Source: Mesaphorura yosii (lineage: Eukaryota > Arthropoda > Collembola > Poduromorpha > Tullbergiidae). From it: a DNA stretch of 64,000 nt. Within the stretch, counting starts at the first letter, position 1, and each line of letters opens with the position of its first letter. Below are positions 22,751 through 35,500 of the stretch, one piece after another. A program made the position numbers and the translations under genes. The notes beneath the pieces were generated by a model that saw only the letters and a program-made list of their open reading frames with translations, searched no databases and was not told the origin of the DNA. Location: positions 102,354 through 166,353 of the forward strand of contig WIXG01000170.1 of assembly GCA_009869945.1 (NCBI GenBank). Direction: 5' to 3'.

Positions 22751-25700
22751 ATGAATAAGAGCAATACAATTTCGCTTGTGGTATTCGTCTTACTCGGTAA
22801 GTGCAAACAATTTATTACTACATCGTTGGCACGTTTTCTATCCTCCGGCAAACTGATATCAATCGAGCCGTACACCCGTACGTATTGGGAGAATATTTCA
22901 AAAATTGAACAAGCAATCAATAAGCCTCTTTAAGCAACCCTGTCACAAATTGGCTTATCTTGTGAAGCAAGAAATTGGCTTACATTCTCATTTCTTGCAA
23001 CAAATAACTGCAGAACATATTTGAAGTGGACATCGTTGATGCCAATATTATTTGGCAAGGTACAGGATTGCGCAGCGATTGTCCGCTTCTCAAAAAACGT
23101 CTGATAACGCCTGAGCTCATTTAGACCTTTGGCCTTTTGTGATCTCAAAACAACTCACTTGCAGAACGCTGAGGAGTGGAAAAACGGCATGGGCGCTTTA
23201 CTTGAGTCGTCGGAATTTTCGCTTTGACTTAAATTCTTCAAGTATTTGCTTTGAGTTTCGTTTTACCGACTTTGCCATTGGAATCGAACTTTAAAGTTAC
23301 GTCGAGCCCGTAGACTAATGGCATTATCCTCCATTCGTAAGCAAGCAGGGTGCTGAATAGACTGAGGAAGTAGTAAACTCGATGAATGGGTTTCAAACTT
23401 TTATTACTCTTCTTCTGAGACGAAATTTTCAAATGAAAAATGGCGAGTTGTTGGAAGGTAGATAAAGCGCGTTAAGAACTTTCCCGTTCCTTTCCTTCGG
23501 AGAAGTGAGGTTAAGAAAATCTATTTTCGGTGACTTTGCGGAAAGTTTGTTTTTAATTGCGTAATGTTATGCAAATGAAAGTTGGGGCTGGCGTGGGGTT
23601 TTGTTAGCATTGTACAGGAATCACGCACTGTGGAATGGTCCTGTAATTTGATTACTCTCTGGGTAGCTTGATTACACTTCCAGGCTTGGCCTGGCTGCTC
23701 TCAGCTCCAACTTCAGGCTGCTCAGAATTCTTTCTGCCTGACAAGGTTCTCTGGCTCCGCGAGTCGACGATTTTCGGTTATCCGTTCAAGTGACACCTGC
23801 CATAAATTCGTAATTAATTAATTTATAGTCTCCGAAACTGCCTGCTTGTAAAGAGTGCCCACAGGCCACGACACTTCCATTGTCAGCTCGTAACATCAAT
23901 CATCCCCGTACCTCAGGCACCATAATTTATTTACTTGGAGCAGAACGCAATATATTACCGCCTGGCAAAGCGGCCGGGCTTAATTGTAAATAATGCATTC
24001 GGGCACAGTAATTTATAGTGCGGCTCGCCAGTGGCAACTTTCGATTGGATTATGTGCGATTCTGGGAATTCAAAGTCCCACTCGCAATTTACGATAATGC
24101 AATTTTTGATGAAAATAGCAGACAATGTTTTGCGTGGGTCACTGGAAGCGTTTGATCGGCTCGTTTTTGTTAGTTCCGTCTGACTCGCCCGTTCAACCTC
24201 GACCGCATGACGCGCGGCCGACACCGATTTGATGCGTATTTATTTTTCTTTTGTTACGAACTGGATAAGTTGCCTGACTGGAAGACAAGTGTCAGAGGAC
24301 TTGACGTGGAGCGATGAAGAATGTTTTCATCTCTTTGCCTGGCTGTTTTAAACTTGAAAGTTTCTCATGTCTGTGGTGAAACTCTAAGTACATATTAAAT
24401 TATGTTGTGCGTGAGGAGACGAAAACAAGACAAAGAGCGAGCAAGAAAATTCACTTTCTCCCAACAGAATCGTTAATCACATTTACAACTACGGCAAAAT
24501 AAAAAGTTTTCCTTCGCGCGGCCGGAAAACCACAAGTTGTGACGGCTTCGTGTCATCCATAAACCAGACTAATGCGGCAGGGCTGAGGAAAAATCCGCCG
24601 GAGATGAGAAACGAAGGCCAGAAACCGTGGTGTCGCTCTCCTCATGTGTATTCAGTGTCCTTTAAAACGGGAAACCGAGAGCTTTTCAAAATCCCACAAA
24701 CTCGAGTCCATACCGGTCGCATTTATAAAACATGCAATGAACCCGAACTCTGGCTTAGTGGACCCAGGAGAAGAGAATGATGCATCTTCCACCATCATTC
24801 AATTGTCTACGAACTTGCTGCAGAAAATCTTCTCTGGATGCTTCGCTCCAGGCTCCGCACGGAAAATTTGAACAGCCCGTCATTTTCTAAGAATTGAATT
24901 ATTCAGGCTAGTAACTTCAAAATATTAATCCTTTGTTTGAGTCATAATCCTTATTTAACGAGCCTCGCCTAGAGGCTGCCTCGGGATATACTTTAGAAGA
25001 CATCCGAGCCTCAAAGGCGTGCAACATCCCTTACGTTGAGAATTCATTCTTCATTTTGTGCTTCCTCTTGTTGGTTCTCCTCCTTGCAAGAAAGTAACCA
25101 AAATTAGAGCAAATAAGAATTATTAGTGTTATTTGAAGGAGAGGCTCATTTCACTAGCTTCAGAGAATGAATGCAGCAAAAATTAGCCAAAACGACTGAA
25201 TCACAAAACCACGGAGCTCTGAATTTCCGTCTTTCTTTCAAAGATTGCCAGTAGAACGGTACATCGTACGGGATGAAACCTCTATTCCCAAATTACTTTA
25301 TGGACTATAAAGCAGGCATTATAATTAGAATGTCGACTTCACCAAAAAACAAAAAGCTGAGGTTTGTGTTGCCATTTTTCAGGCTGTGCTGGGAGCGGAA
25401 AAGTTAATTAATTATTTCCATGTTCGCTTTAATGTACTCAGCCGAATTAATTAATCCCAAATGAGCTGTACATATTAATATAATTGCAATAACCGTAAAC
25501 AACGACAAAAGCACAGCACAGGTAGTAGTCATCCACGGAGGAGCCAAAATTCTTCAAGAAGTCCCTAGCAAAGTCAACAAGAACAGTGGAGCGACCTTTT
25601 GTCCACGATCTTTTCCGAAAAGTTTCCGTATTCTTCATTAGCTTGTGGTGTGCTCCTTCCTAATGGCATAGATGACAAAGAGGAGGAGGACGAAACTTTG

Positions 25701-26520
25701 CTGCCAATATAACTTGTGGTGGGAAAACACCAACACGCGATTATTGTAAGACAACTTGTTCATCTCACTGTTTTGTTGTCCTTCGAATGTGTTCTTGATG
25801 GCAATGGTACTTATTATGATGATCTTATTCTCTTCCATCATTCCACTAGCGTAGGAATGAGCGTGTATTCATAGGAGAAGCATAAATGCGGACTAAGACA
25901 AGAATTAAGGAACTAGAAATTTGTGTAATGCGTTGTTGTGATATTTATTATGACGTTTATGATCATCCAGTTGTTTCGAGGACCGATTCCTTTCTGACTT
26001 GGTTAGAGAGTCGGCTTCCACTCCTTACTGGTTACAATTTCTTAATAAGATTGATTCTCTTGCACTTTGCTTATTCTGCTCAAACACAAATGGAGTCGCT
26101 GGGCGAGGCGGAAGGCATGCAACACAAAGGATTTCTTGTCAACTTTCTCCCTCCTTTATTTCATTCATTCAATTCTGCTCCATGCGTTTCTGTGTCGGGT
26201 ATTTCTCATCGAGAATTTTCCAATTCAGAATCACAAAAAAATATGAGAGTAACAAAATAGCGCGCTAGAGCCCATTCAAGAAAGTTGATTTTCTCGCACG
26301 AGTGACCAATTACAGCTTCTTGCATTCGATGGTCCTAAGCAATCGAGTCCGATACTGCATTATGTCATCCGAAACATGAAATGAAAGCCGAGCACCGACC
26401 TGAAATCGTTTTCTGTCCACGTAGCCTCTTTCCTTTGCACGGAGCGCTCAAGACGAAGGAGTCAGTCAGGACGAACACGGTTCAATTGAAAGTTCAATAA
26501 AGCCGTGCTTTCACTCGTGG

Positions 26521-26551
<31 letters not shown>

Positions 26552-29500
26552 CTCCTTCGTTCTCTTGTTTCTTTTGTTAAGCGAAAAAGGAAACTCTCTC
26601 AGCATGTTTATGTATATAAACCATGAAATTACAATAGATATATTCGAGAAGGAAACGTCGTGCGGTTGCTTTGTGCTCACATCGACGGAATAAAATCTGA
26701 GCCTGTCAAGATTTCGATGACTTCAAATTCGCTAGTTTCATTTTATATGCATGCTGCTCCTTCCTTCATCGAATCACTTTGCATTGCTTTTTATCCACCA
26801 CCATTCGTCTGCAATTCAGCTCTCTCAGCAATATCATTTCAATTAAACACCAGCCACAGAGAATGCATACAACGCACGCAAAATTAAATCAAACACTTTC
26901 TCAGATTTCACTTTGACTGAGCGCCGTTGGAACTCGAGAATACCACATGTGAGTTTATTGAATTAACTTTGGTCGGGTCACAGAAACGACTTCCTGCATT
27001 TCTCCTGTCCCTTTGCTGCTTTACCCGGTTAAAAGGTTCCCAATCAAATTGTGCACCATGGGCAATAATAATAGTAAGTCATGGCGTTCCGGTGAGGGGC
27101 AGTCCCACGTGCAGAGCAGAACTGAGTAATGAAGGAGCCACTGCGTGTGCTGGGCACAGATATTCGGAATCAGATACCGACTGGAATTTCTGCACTGTGT
27201 AGGTATTTTCTTTTTCCTATGAAAAGACATAACTCTGCTTTTATCTACCGTGCAATTTTTTGTTCTGCTACTCACTCCTCCTAATGCAGTACGTGCAATA
27301 AATCTCCCTGGGTGTAAATCGGAAAAAGTGAAAGACAACGACCGACTACGCTCTCCTGCTGCTTCCGTGCCCAACTATGCAGAAATCCAACGGCATGGAC
27401 ACGAACTGCTGTATCGCCAAAAATTCATGACATATTTTGGATCGCAGATATTTTTATTCACTGTGCCGTGCAGACACGTAACGCAGAAATATGCACGGCG
27501 ATACAATAAAAAGGTTTTCCGTGTTTGGCCATCGCCGAATTTTTTCACACTGCTTTGCCCCACTTCCTTCGGATCATTCGATTGTATATCACTCGGCTAC
27601 AATCGAAGAATTTTGTAGTTGTTGCAATCTCTGACTCTATCTTCTTTCATGTCCGACGAACCTCCATTGCCCGTTCTTGGACTGTGTACTCAACCGACGG
27701 AGTATCCTTTATCTCGCTCAATATCCTGCAATTTGTTTCTGTGAATTCTACATTCGCGTTCGCATTTGCACAGTCTGTCCATTTGCCTAGTGCAGAGGAA
27801 AAAGCACTCGAAGGAAGATTGATGTCGATAGTTAGCCCCTGTTTTACAAGCAACTGGTTTATGTGAAGATGGGAAGATAGTCGCAATGTGAGAGATGAAG
27901 ATTTAATCTTTGGGGCACGAGGTCAGGCCACAAACTTCAGTGAACTAAAACTTCTGGTGGGCAGGAACAAATCTGGAAATGTGTGAAATCATATGAGAGC
28001 AGAGGCACAGCACTTTTATGACCGAGAAACTTAATTGTATGACGGGTATCATGGAGAGCTGAGCAGAGAAAATGAACTTAGACGCTAAATGAGTTCGAGA
28101 GTTTCGAAGTTCTGAAAGGTTTGCCGAAATTATGCAAAGCTCAGTGACTCTGAGTTATGGACATAAAGAAATTGTATGCGGGCTACTGCAGCTGGCCCAC
28201 ACCGAGGCAGCAGCGTGCAAATGTTGTCCTTTATTAACTCTCTAAATTAACCCACTTTCTTCGGCAAACACCGGAGAGAGCATGGTTCAGAGATTTCTAA
28301 TTCCATTTCTGCCCCGGTCTTAATAAATTTTCAATACCAAATGTTTGTTCTACGTCAGGAATGAAAGCGTTAATGCTTCTGGATTCTGGCTAATGGTGTT
28401 CGTGCCGCTCCCAGGCGGGCGGCTGCAGCAGAAGTGGAAGTTGGTTTGCTTCGTTCATTTCCATTGCACGTATGATTTATGCAATAAACTCCAGCAAAAA
28501 CATTAATATCTGCCTCCGCCTGGTGTTCTCTGCCGCACTACTTCTTTTATGCATAATTTAAGTGGCCCAAAGTAAAAAAAAAACTAGTGCTTTTTGCAAG
28601 AACTGTCACATTTTTGTCGTAATTAGAATGGAAGCATGTCGGCCGTTGTCCTGTCATGGAACAGTGAAATGCAATTATCGTTCGTAAATTCAAATGAGCA
28701 TGTGCTACCTTCGAATACGCGGAATCTGTGTAAATTCACGATCCACTTAACTGAAATTGTTATCCGCGCACCAGATTTACGAAACGCCACTCTCGGTTTC
28801 ACTCAGGACTTGTTATTTCAAGGGGAGACACCAAATGACTACACGCAGAATCTTCCATTGCTACTTAACAGAGAGTAGGACGGCAGAACCAGAATATGTT
28901 CCTCGTAAACGCACTGCATAATAGAACAAGAGTTTATTTGCATATTTTGATAGCAAAGCTTTCTGCTTTGGCACATGTCTGACGCCGTGGCAGCTCGGGG
29001 TAGCTGCAAATATCTGGAGTTATTTTTTAAAATTACTGTGTGCCTTCCCATCCTACTCGTTCTCGTTTTGCTCCTCTGGCAGAGTGTGCAGCTCCGAAAT
29101 AAATGAAATCTGGGCTCGTTCAATGGGTAACAGAAACTAGTCGTGGTAGCTTTCCACTCTCTCTCCCAAATTGCTGTGATGGCACGCCACGCCATGCTAA
29201 CAACATTTTGTCTGACCTCTGATCCCTGACTGGGTTGGAGACAGATTATAGAATATCAAACATAATATAGAGATACTGCTGCTCCTCTTCTCAGCTTCCG
29301 TCGTGTTCTTGTTACTCGAGTGCATGTATTTACAGTACACGTATTAATTGAAAATTTCCCGGAGGCCTCTGCTTCACCATGCATACCTGAGTATGAGTTG
29401 CAAAGTAAGCAACTTATCTCCTTTCTCTTGTTACGAGCGTATCTGTAATGAGAAACGAAGCAAGGAACATGACATTTCAAGTTTAATTAACCTCGTGCTG

Positions 29501-32500
29501 AACGCGGCTGCTGCAGTGAGTAGACAAGAGTCTACCTCCGAGCCTGGCTTTGAATTAAACGATAAGAGCCTCATATTTTTCCTCAAAACCACTTTTCATA
29601 TGCGTCATTTCACCCAGCTTGTTATGACTAAATTGCAAATTGCTAATATGAAACTGGTGAGGCATTCATTTAGCCGAATGTCGTTTACTCGACTCTAAAA
29701 TGCGAAATGTGATGCAATTTTAATCCAATTTTCGGGCGAAGGTTACGGATAGTTGGCCAGAAATGTATTTGAGATTTGCATAAAGACAATTTTATGCCCA
29801 CTAGCCTGACAACACGCCATAACCATTCAATTGAATTGGCAATTACGTCAAATGGAATCCAGAAATTGCAAAATTTGGTGAAACCTTCACGTTTGGTCAG
29901 CGCGACCGCGTGTGGCGGCGGCGTCGGCGGCGGTTAACGAAGCGTATCAAGCGGAGCGATATTGGGCACATGATGTGCATATAATTTTATAGCTGCTCGT
30001 GCAATAATAAGCAAAGTTTGAAACTGGGTCGTCCAAGTAACAAAGGAAGAAAGTTTCAATTTGAGTTAACTTTAATTTTAGAAAAAAAAGTTTTTCTCCT
30101 CAATTTTGGAAATGGTTATTTCTCATGTGAGCACTTTCTCGAAGAGTTTTCCAGGCCAATTTTTATTGTATTGAGCATGCAGGCATACGGAAACGAGTAA
30201 GTATCTGGCCACCGAATTATCCTTCAGCATGCCGGCATGCTTCTCTCTGATGCTAAGGGTCGGCTTGTGTGGAGAATGCAAGAAGTGTTGGATGTAAGTG
30301 GTTTCATTTCTTTCCTTATTGTTACGTGAACCAACTCATATTTCAGTGTCCAACGCCGCATTGCACTGCACATGCGAGTCTGGCACTGCACTGGAGAGAA
30401 GCTCGATGGCTGAGGACTTTTCACGTTCTCGAGTACTCGACCCACTTCGTCTTCCTGTTTCTGTTCAGATTTGCATTTCACATCTCCATTATTTGTGATA
30501 TGTGACTGCGGTTCTGCATTTGTAGTATGAATAAAAATGTTAATTTGAACGAGGCGTTCATGTTCGCGTCCGTGTAAATTACGATTTAAAGGAAATATAA
30601 ACCAGAACGCTGGAAACTGAAATGACCATTTGGTTCTGGCTCAGTTTCAATTCTCAGCAGGCGAAACGCTTCAACTGAAAGCTTCCTGAAACGTGATCAC
30701 AAATTATAAGCTTTTGAAAGGATCATTTTGTTCATTTCTCTTAAATTAGTTTCTTAATGATTTTATTTGTACTGAATTCATTTCGTTTTGTTTCAACGTT
30801 AAAAGCACTTGTGCTGTTCAAGAGACTTTATTGACTCGTCCTGCAAAATCCTGACGAGCCTCATTCAAAAGGTTTGATAAAATCTGGAAAGTAGTTGTTT
30901 GCTCCGTGCGAGCGTGTATGTTTTAAGTGAAAGTGACCTTGAAAACCTGGCTCCTGTTTCTGGAATGTTGAGAGTGCCAATGACACTCTGAGAAGTCCCG
31001 CACAGGCAAGAAGCAGTTGATCTTGTAAAACTTAATTCTGAGCAACACTTTGATCTTGGTGCGACGGTCTCACCCGACTGAACGAGAAAGGAAGCGGCCG
31101 TGTGCACAAAGCAGCGAAGGATAAAGCGAAAGACGACAGGCGTTCTGCTCTGCCGTGGCTTTCGTTTCTCCGCTTTCTCCTTGCCCACTTGAAAATGTTC
31201 GAAGAGTTCAGACTCACCTTAAATAGACAGATAAATCACAAGTTTTTCATCCGGCTAAAGAAGTCGGCAGAACTTAGTCGTATAAAATATTGGTTCATGT
31301 GTCAGAGTAACAATCCTAAGCTGCACCCAATAACATTGCCAGGAGCTAGTATCAAATGTGCATTAAGTGGCCCGGAGAGAAAACTCAGCTTTCACTTGTC
31401 AGTTTCCCTACCTTCTGTATCCTTCGTTCATCTTCTGCCCAGCAGCCGACTCAACTCAGCTCGCTTTTCCTGCTCTGCAGGAAATTGAATGATCATTTCC
31501 AGCTTGACCGTTCTTCAGTGTTACTTCTCGTTTTCCCTTTGAATTTTTCTCAAAGATTATGATCAACACGTACCTGAAAATGAAATGACGTGCATGTTTG
31601 GTTTCCTGAGTCCATTCAGCCGGTTCCGCAAAAAGGGCGCCTTTCGTTTCCTTGCCCTTCAAATGCCTCTTCAAGGAAGACGGAAATGAAAGTTCTCATT
31701 GCCACAGGTATAAGCGTATGAAGAAAGCTGAAACAGTTCTCATGCATCTCTTTCTATTATGCGTTTTCATCGCCCGTTACTATTTTCAACGTTTCATTAA
31801 GCCTCTGGGCTTTCACGCGTTTCACGGCGCATGTTTTGTTAGCATTTTGCCATCCTGGACCAAGCCAAGCCAAGATGAGGAAATCCTGTGTTCGACACTT
31901 GGCCACATTCTACAAAAGTTGAAACTGCACCTCGACGCACGTCATGTTAGTGCCAGTCACAAATCTTTTAAAAATAATTGGCTGCAGCCAGAAGCGTTCA
32001 AAAGCCATCTTGACGATGTATCCACTCTGTACGAGCCGAACACGAACACACCGCACAAGCACAAAGCATATGCAAGAGCCCGAGTTCAGTTCCGACCCAC
32101 TTGCCGGTTTTGCCTTTCCATACTATTTTTCTTTATGACGTTATTGAGAAAGTTTAGAGGCGTAACGATCTCGACGATAGATAGTGCAAGGTCTAAAGTT
32201 AAAGACAAACTACAAACAACGCGTCCGAATGAAAAGACCTCAGAAAAGGAAAGGAAAAGAAAAATTGAAAGGTGGAAGCAGACACGAAGGGTTTGCAAAG
32301 TGTATAAGATGGAATGACGAGATGCTTTTCATTGGTTTCGTTTTCATGGCCACTGGATTCGCGATTCGCGTGTAATAAAAAGATGATACAGCCAAATCAA
32401 CAAAGCTGTGCACATTGAAATTTTCCAATTTCATCTCACGTATTCCTCAGAGAGAAGTTCCCACTGCCCTTTTTTCTTCGTCTGTGGACAGAAGTTTTGA

Positions 32501-35500
32501 ATACGTAATATTATCCAATTGAGCTCTTCCTTATTCGATTTCCGCCGTAAAGTGCGCAATCTCTTCCTGGTTTTCTTATCCTTTGGAATCTCAGTTTCTG
32601 ACAAGACCATCCTGGCGCCAAATAAACACGAGAATTAAGCTAAATGCTTTTCTAGAAGCCTTCAAGCTACCATTTCTTGTCTTTGCAATTATTGAGAAAG
32701 TTGACTGAGCAACATTTAATTTAATTGACGGTAAAGTTAAACCAAATGAAGCTCAAAACCAGTCAAATCGGCCAGTTTCGTCTTCGTGCAAGTATTTACA
32801 GTCATCAAATGAGACTTGATGATAATATGGCTTTCTCTTTCTTCGCCTGAGCAAAGCAAATCTTTTATGATCTTGCAATAAAAATGATTCCTTTTGGCTC
32901 ACGTTCAAAATAGATTTACTCTGGCTATTACTCAAGGCTTCAATGATTTCCCAATGAAATGAGCACTCAACCACGTAGCATGGATTCGAGTGCGGTGTAA
33001 AAGAAATCTGCCAGACTTTCAGAAAATTTCATTAAAATCATAAAGTAAACTTGAAGGCCATTTGCAGGAAAATGAAGAAATTGAAGTCCTTCAATGAAAC
33101 TGTGCAAATGACACGGAACAATTGCCATCAAACCAAATCGATTTTGTATCCGCTTGGTCAAGCCCATCAACATGAATTTCCATTTTTCCTGCTTCGAGAC
33201 GCTGGGCAGTTTGGACTTCTTTTCTGGTCAGACTCACAAATGTCTTAAAAAATCTCATAAGTCTGCATAGACCACATGAGTCTTGAGTTCGACCTTCAAA
33301 TGTGAAGCAACAAAAACTGAAGGACTGAAATCATTAACTTTTGGTTGCCTGCAGAAGTCAGCACTCTGCTCGAATTCCCATTCGCCTTCCTGGTGTTATC
33401 ATTCTTCCATTAGCAATTTGGCCATCCGTATTCATTTGACAAAATGACTTTGAAGAATATACGACCTAAATCGCAGAGCTCGTCAGGACAAGAGAAAGCC
33501 AGAGATTACAAGAGACCGAAATCCAGACAAAAGAAAGAAGTCCCATGTCCACGCTAAGCTTGATCATCTTTCCAGATGAAGTTCAGGCGACCGCCTGGCT
33601 CGTACGTGAGGGCAGTGCAATGTATTAAGGATTCAATCCCAAGCAGAAGTCATTATGAGAATAGATAATAATGTGAACATAAAAAGACGGGGAGATTTTA
33701 TTCGGGATAAATTTATAGTATCTATTCCGTTCCATTGGGTCCTCTAATGGGTATCTGAATTTATATAAATGCAGCGGCAGAAGCGGAGCACGCGTCTTCC
33801 CTATAAATATTGTGTGCAGCAGCACAAGGCGAACTTTCCAACTTTCTTCCCGTTTCTTGTCTTTCGCATCTTCAAAGAAAGCCGTGTCGTGTCATCCCTT
33901 TACTCTTGTCTCCGCTGCACAAGTTGTTCTTGGCGAATATTACAAGTTAATATTGCACTAATGTCTGTGGCTTGTTTGTATTGATCTCCGACATGCACAT
34001 TATACGATCTTCCTTGTCGTGCTGTCGCATCGCTGCTGTTGCAGAGCACACGTGTCGAGTATGTCTGGGATTAATATTATAATTCTATTTTGGGCATTGG
34101 AATGAAATTTTGGTTCAAATTTCATTAGAATTCATAAGTCAGTGTCTTCTTAATTCAAACAACAAAGGGTTCTGATTAATTCTATTTTCATGTATGCGTT
34201 ATTTCTACAAATTGATCTCCTAAAATGAAGGATGTTTTGCATTAAAGCGATGCAAATGTAACTTGTATTTTCGCGAGCATTGAAATGTACTGGATCCAGG
34301 CCGGCGAGCTGAAAAATTCTGCATTGACTTTTGATTTTCTCTGTGAATTATTTCGACTTTGTTATGAGCATGAACACACTCACCGCAGCAAAAGCACATG
34401 AGCCATTGCGCGTAAAGTTGCGAACAATTCTGTCAAGAATGCGGAATTTTCGTTCCTGACAGCGCGGTAGTTTTCGAAACAGCATTGCATTGGGAGAAAT
34501 TATGGCTGTAAATGTTCTACATATGTCTTCGTGGTGAATTGTTAATGAGAGACATAATGGCATGCAGTAATTCTGTTCAGTGATGATGCTACTCTCTTCG
34601 TGGGAGGAAAGCAAGAGTTTGAGGTTAAAATTATGAGAATCTAAATAAACAAACGCTCGTGCCAACTAAATGATGTGCTCGCACGCGATGGTCCGACGGA
34701 AGAAAACAAATAGAAACCATGTGAGAGACGGCAGGAAGGCACAAACCCTGAGAATGTGAGCACTTGCGGTTGTACTGAGTTAACTCGGGGAAAGAATGGG
34801 TAAATGGAAAATAAACACCGCAAAAGGTTAAACCTGAACAACTAATCGATAAGTACACAGAATCAAAAGTTACTGCTTCACTTCCTAACTGCAGGTTTAA
34901 TTAATATTCCCTTCTACTAAATGCAAAACTAAATCAGAAGAAGCAAACTGGTCTAAGGTACAAAATGTACTGAGAAAATATCTCACATTAACTTAAATTA
35001 GCTCAGCTCCTTGTGTCTCGCAGGTACAGACTGTGATCGATTTAGGAAATTCAACATGGATCCTATTTCAAGAATGCGTTCTGCATCGTGATACGATAAT
35101 TTTCCTATTTGGTTTCATTATTCTGATGCCATGAAATGATTAATTTTGCTGTATCATAAAGTCGAAAGTGTTTTCAATAGCCAAGGTGGTTTGTCACGCT
35201 TTTGATGCAGTTGAACTGCTACTGTCATTTTCCATAATTTTTGATAATATGGCGTCAGTCGTTTGGACTGTGCCTGGGAATTGAGTCCATGTTGTTCCAG
35301 ACAGTGTTGAATTGAATTCTGAAATTGGTTTTCTGCTCCTTTCTCGTGTGTGATGACTTTGTTAAAAGATTAAACGGGAGCTTCACGAGACACTGTCATT
35401 CAGGATTCCTTTGGGAGTCCCAAACATTGGAGAAAATAGCAGAAGTCTAGCGGCATGTAATAAAACTTGATACTGTGTATTGAAAAGTCGCCGAGGAGAA

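Noticed and set aside
22139-29156. A 17-base exact repeat (GTCGTGGTAGCTTTCCA) at 22139-22155 and 29140-29156.
   Set aside because: In 64 kb one such pair is within reach of chance by rough count, and the flanks of the two copies do not match, so no transposon or duplication is supported.
29912-29936. A GGC-rich tract that could suggest a CpG-rich promoter.
   Set aside because: It is only about 25 bases, isolated in AT-rich intron, with no start codon or exon nearby.
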